From assembly GCA_900316005.1 (NCBI GenBank), contig ONBH01000007.1, positions 1 through 64,000 of the forward strand: a DNA stretch of 64,000 nucleotides. Direction: 5' to 3'. The notes below the pieces were generated by a model that saw only the letters and a list, made by a program, of their open reading frames with translations, made no database searches and was not told the origin of the DNA. This stretch comes from an uncultured Bacteroidales bacterium (lineage in GTDB: Bacteria; Bacteroidota; Bacteroidia; Bacteroidales; Paludibacteraceae). Both the position numbers and the translations under genes were made by a program. Positions 62,251-64,000 of this stretch are shown here, one piece after another. Position 1 is the stretch's first letter. Each line of letters starts with the position of its first letter.

Positions 62251-63482
62251 TGTATCTGACGAAGTTACTCAATAAATATTGGCTTCATACCCAAGAGACC
62301 TGGTGGGTGTTTACCGAAGAGCTCAAACGCATCTTCCGCGACCCGGGCGTGATGGTCATCTTTTTTCTCGCCACCCTGGCATATCCCATTCTCTATAATT
62401 TCATCTACTGGAAGGATAATGTCGAGAAGGTGCCCGTAGCCGTTGTGGACCTGAGTGCGGGGCCCTCCAGCCGCTCATTCCTGCATCGCTGGGGTGCTAC
62501 GCCCGATGTTAAGTTGGCATACCGTTGCACATCCATGGCAGAGGCTGAAGAACTATTACGTGCCCAAAAGGTACACGGAATCATCTATTTCCCGGAAGAC
62601 TTTGAAGACTGCATCCAATCCGGTCTGAAGGCGGCGCATATCTCACTCTTCTGCGATATGTCGTCATTCCTATACATGAAAGCCGTGTTCCTCAGTTGCA
62701 ACCGCGTCATGCTGGAAGACATGAATAATATCCAGCTCGACCGTTATCAGGCCATGGGTATGGATAAGCAGTTCTCTTACCAACTGGTGCAGGCATCTGC
62801 CTATACCGAGACTGCCCTCTTCTGCGAAAGCGGAGGCTATGCCTCGTTCCTCATACCCGCCGTGCTGATGCTCATTCTTCACCAAACGCTTTTCTTCGGT
62901 ATCTGTATGTTAGGCGGTACAGCACGCGAGGAGAACAACGAACTATTCATTCTGCCCGGTCATCGTCGCCGTTATAGCGTACTGCGTATCACCATCGGCC
63001 GAGCGGCAGCCTATCTGCTTATCTATATGGCGCTGGGTGCTTTCGTGCTGTTGGGCGTGCCCAAACTATTCGGGCTGCCACATATCGGCAATCCCTGGGA
63101 TATACTGCGTCTGTTGGTTCCCTATTTGCTGGCTATTATCTTCTTCTCGATGAGTGTAAGCGTCTTTGTCCGCAACCGCGAGAGCGGAATGGTGTTGCTG
63201 ATATCCACCTCGCTCATATTCCTCTTTATCGCAGGTGTCAGCTGGCCGCAACAGATGCTGCCGGCGGCGTGGAAGTACCTGAGTTATTTCTTCCCCTACA
63301 CCTGGGGCGTACACGGTTTCCTGCATATCAACTCCATGGGCACCACCTTAGCCGGTACGGCACGCGAGTATTATGCCCTCTGGGGATTATCGGCCCTCTA
63401 CTTCCTGACTACCTGCGTGCTCCTGTGGATTATGGGTACGCTGCACGATAGGAAAATGGCGGCCAAATCCCTAAAGTCTTGA
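62250..63482 (+). CDS. ABC-2 type transporter permease, second subunit
   Basis: A 410-residue paralogue of the preceding permease with the same plan: N-terminal segment (about 31-51), periplasmic domain ('VPVAVVDLSAGPSSRSFLHR') and C-terminal membrane block ending in 'TCVLLWIMGTLHDRK'. The two probably form a heterodimer exporting a hydrophobic compound through the HlyD and TolC partners. The energising ATPase must be elsewhere or absent. Confidence 0.92.
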   Translation: MYLTKLLNKYWLHTQETWWVFTEELKRIFRDPGVMVIFFLATLAYPILYNFIYWKDNVEKVPVAVVDLSAGPSSRSFLHRWGATPDVKLAYRCTSMAEAEELLRAQKVHGIIYFPEDFEDCIQSGLKAAHISLFCDMSSFLYMKAVFLSCNRVMLEDMNNIQLDRYQAMGMDKQFSYQLVQASAYTETALFCESGGYASFLIPAVLMLILHQTLFFGICMLGGTAREENNELFILPGHRRRYSVLRITIGRAAAYLLIYMALGAFVLLGVPKLFGLPHIGNPWDILRLLVPYLLAIIFFSMSVSVFVRNRESGMVLLISTSLIFLFIAGVSWPQQMLPAAWKYLSYFFPYTWGVHGFLHINSMGTTLAGTAREYYALWGLSALYFLTTCVLLWIMGTLHDRKMAAKSLKS

Positions 63483-63519
63483 TGGCAGATTAAAATTATT
63501 TGCGTTTTTTTCACTTTTA

Positions 63520-63551
63520 TTTGCGCATATCAAAAAAAAGTAGTACCTTTG
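63520..63551 (+). promoter_or_regulatory. Promoter of thrS
   Basis: TTTG at 63520-63523 and TACCTTTG at 63544-63551 are spaced by 20 nt, with the spacer CGCATATCA-A-tract-GTAG. The leader is about 57 nt without a recognisable T-box. Confidence 0.9.
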
Positions 63552-63614
63552 CACGCTAATTAGGCTGCATCCGTCAGTTGTCAGGCGGGTGGCCGTAAAC
63601 AGTTGTAAGTTTAT

Positions 63615-64000
63615 ATGATAAAAATTACCTTTCCGGACAATAGTGTCCGCGAGTATGAAAGCGGCGTGACGCCGCTGCAAGTGGCCGAGAGCATCAGTAA
63701 TCGCCTCGCCCAAGAAATCTTAGTAGCCAGTATCAAACGCGCAGCCGATGAAGACTTTGTCATCACCGAGCTTAACCAGCCTCTCACAGAGGACTGCGCT
63801 ATCCGTCTCCATAAATGGGATGACGCCGAGGCAAAGCACGCCTTCTGGCATACATCGTCGCACCTGATGGCTGAAGCACTACAGGAACTCTATCCGGGTA
63901 TTCAGTTCGGTATCGGACCCGCTATTGAAAACGGTTTCTACTACGATGTTTATCCCGCCGAAGGGCAGGTCATTAAGGATAGCGACTTCCCCGCTATTGA
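63615..64000 (+). CDS. thrS: Threonyl-tRNA synthetase, 5' part
   Basis: The gene runs off the right edge; 128 codons are visible. The N-terminal TGS domain ('[20 protein letters not shown]', residues 1-62) is followed by the start of the editing domain ('[20 protein letters not shown]', with the H-x-x-x-H zinc site, and '[13 protein letters not shown]'). It charges tRNA-Thr and clears mischarged serine. ATG 63615 is the only start compatible with the promoter. Confidence 0.96.
   Translation, partial: MIKITFPDNSVREYESGVTPLQVAESISNRLAQEILVASIKRAADEDFVITELNQPLTEDCAIRLHKWDDAEAKHAFWHTSSHLMAEALQELYPGIQFGIGPAIENGFYYDVYPAEGQVIKDSDFPAI

Noticed and set aside
63552..63614. T-box or other riboswitch ahead of thrS
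   Set aside because: The leader is only about 57 nt and shows no T-box motif or antiterminator.

Overview
This window reads as one contig piece from an uncultured or gut-type Bacteroidales (Bacteroidota) genome. The evidence is Bacteroidota promoters (TTTG, exactly 20 nt, TAnnTTTG) at most promoter-like sites I found, Bacteroidota family signatures (a TonB-dependent receptor followed by a DUF4249 lipoprotein, DUF4831/DUF4835/recN, DUF4293, DUF4301, class I fumarase, dipeptidyl peptidase IV, PNGase F-like lipoprotein), and long tracts of 7-8-mer direct repeats between genes.

Layout. 1-4400: an AT-rich, accessory-looking stretch with a histidine-kinase-type ATPase/STAS-like pair, an AAA ATPase-DUF4143 protein, small exported proteins and three copies of a promoter-bearing repeat. 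4482-17100 (+): housekeeping genes (rnhB, DUF2461, a split fucose-isomerase-like gene, nudC-like, a short IMPACT protein, rarA, hemW, PBP1A, a TPR protein, a degenerate TraB/GumN protein, rlmN). 17076-29028 (-): DUF4293, WlbB-like acetyltransferase, DUF4249 plus TonB receptor, rseP, dxr, a degenerate M23 protein, fumarase and cstA. 29176-40561 (+): a hemerythrin-LuxR regulator divergent from cstA, tilS, aroE, DUF4831, DUF4835, recN, plsC-like, coaD, an S41 protease, an Ig-like lipoprotein and pnuC. 40605-45727 (-): polysaccharide deacetylase, ROK kinase, DPP IV and the PNGase F-like lipoprotein. 45755-46850: two tRNA genes (Gln-CTG, Ser-GCT) and structured non-coding DNA. 46853-54577 (+): two tandem pairs, each a secreted protein followed by an outer-membrane barrel with a C-terminal LysM domain. 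54713-63482 (+): a WG-repeat lipoprotein, DUF4301, a CYTH protein, a lipoprotein and a TolC-HlyD-ABC permease-ABC permease export operon. 63615-end: the 5' part of thrS.

The main candidate for an undescribed system is the 46853-54577 cluster. The secreted partners share a homologous C-terminal module of about 280 residues and the barrels share their N-terminal barrel plus LysM, so the cluster looks like a duplicated 'passenger + peptidoglycan-tethered barrel' unit. A second genome-scale oddity is that the repeat tracts do not stay between genes. They supply stop codons and C-terminal residues to many genes and TTG start codons to at least two, and they appear in frame inside rlmN, tilS and the OmpA-LysM barrel gene. 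All family assignments come from reading motifs and remembered family features; no database search was run.
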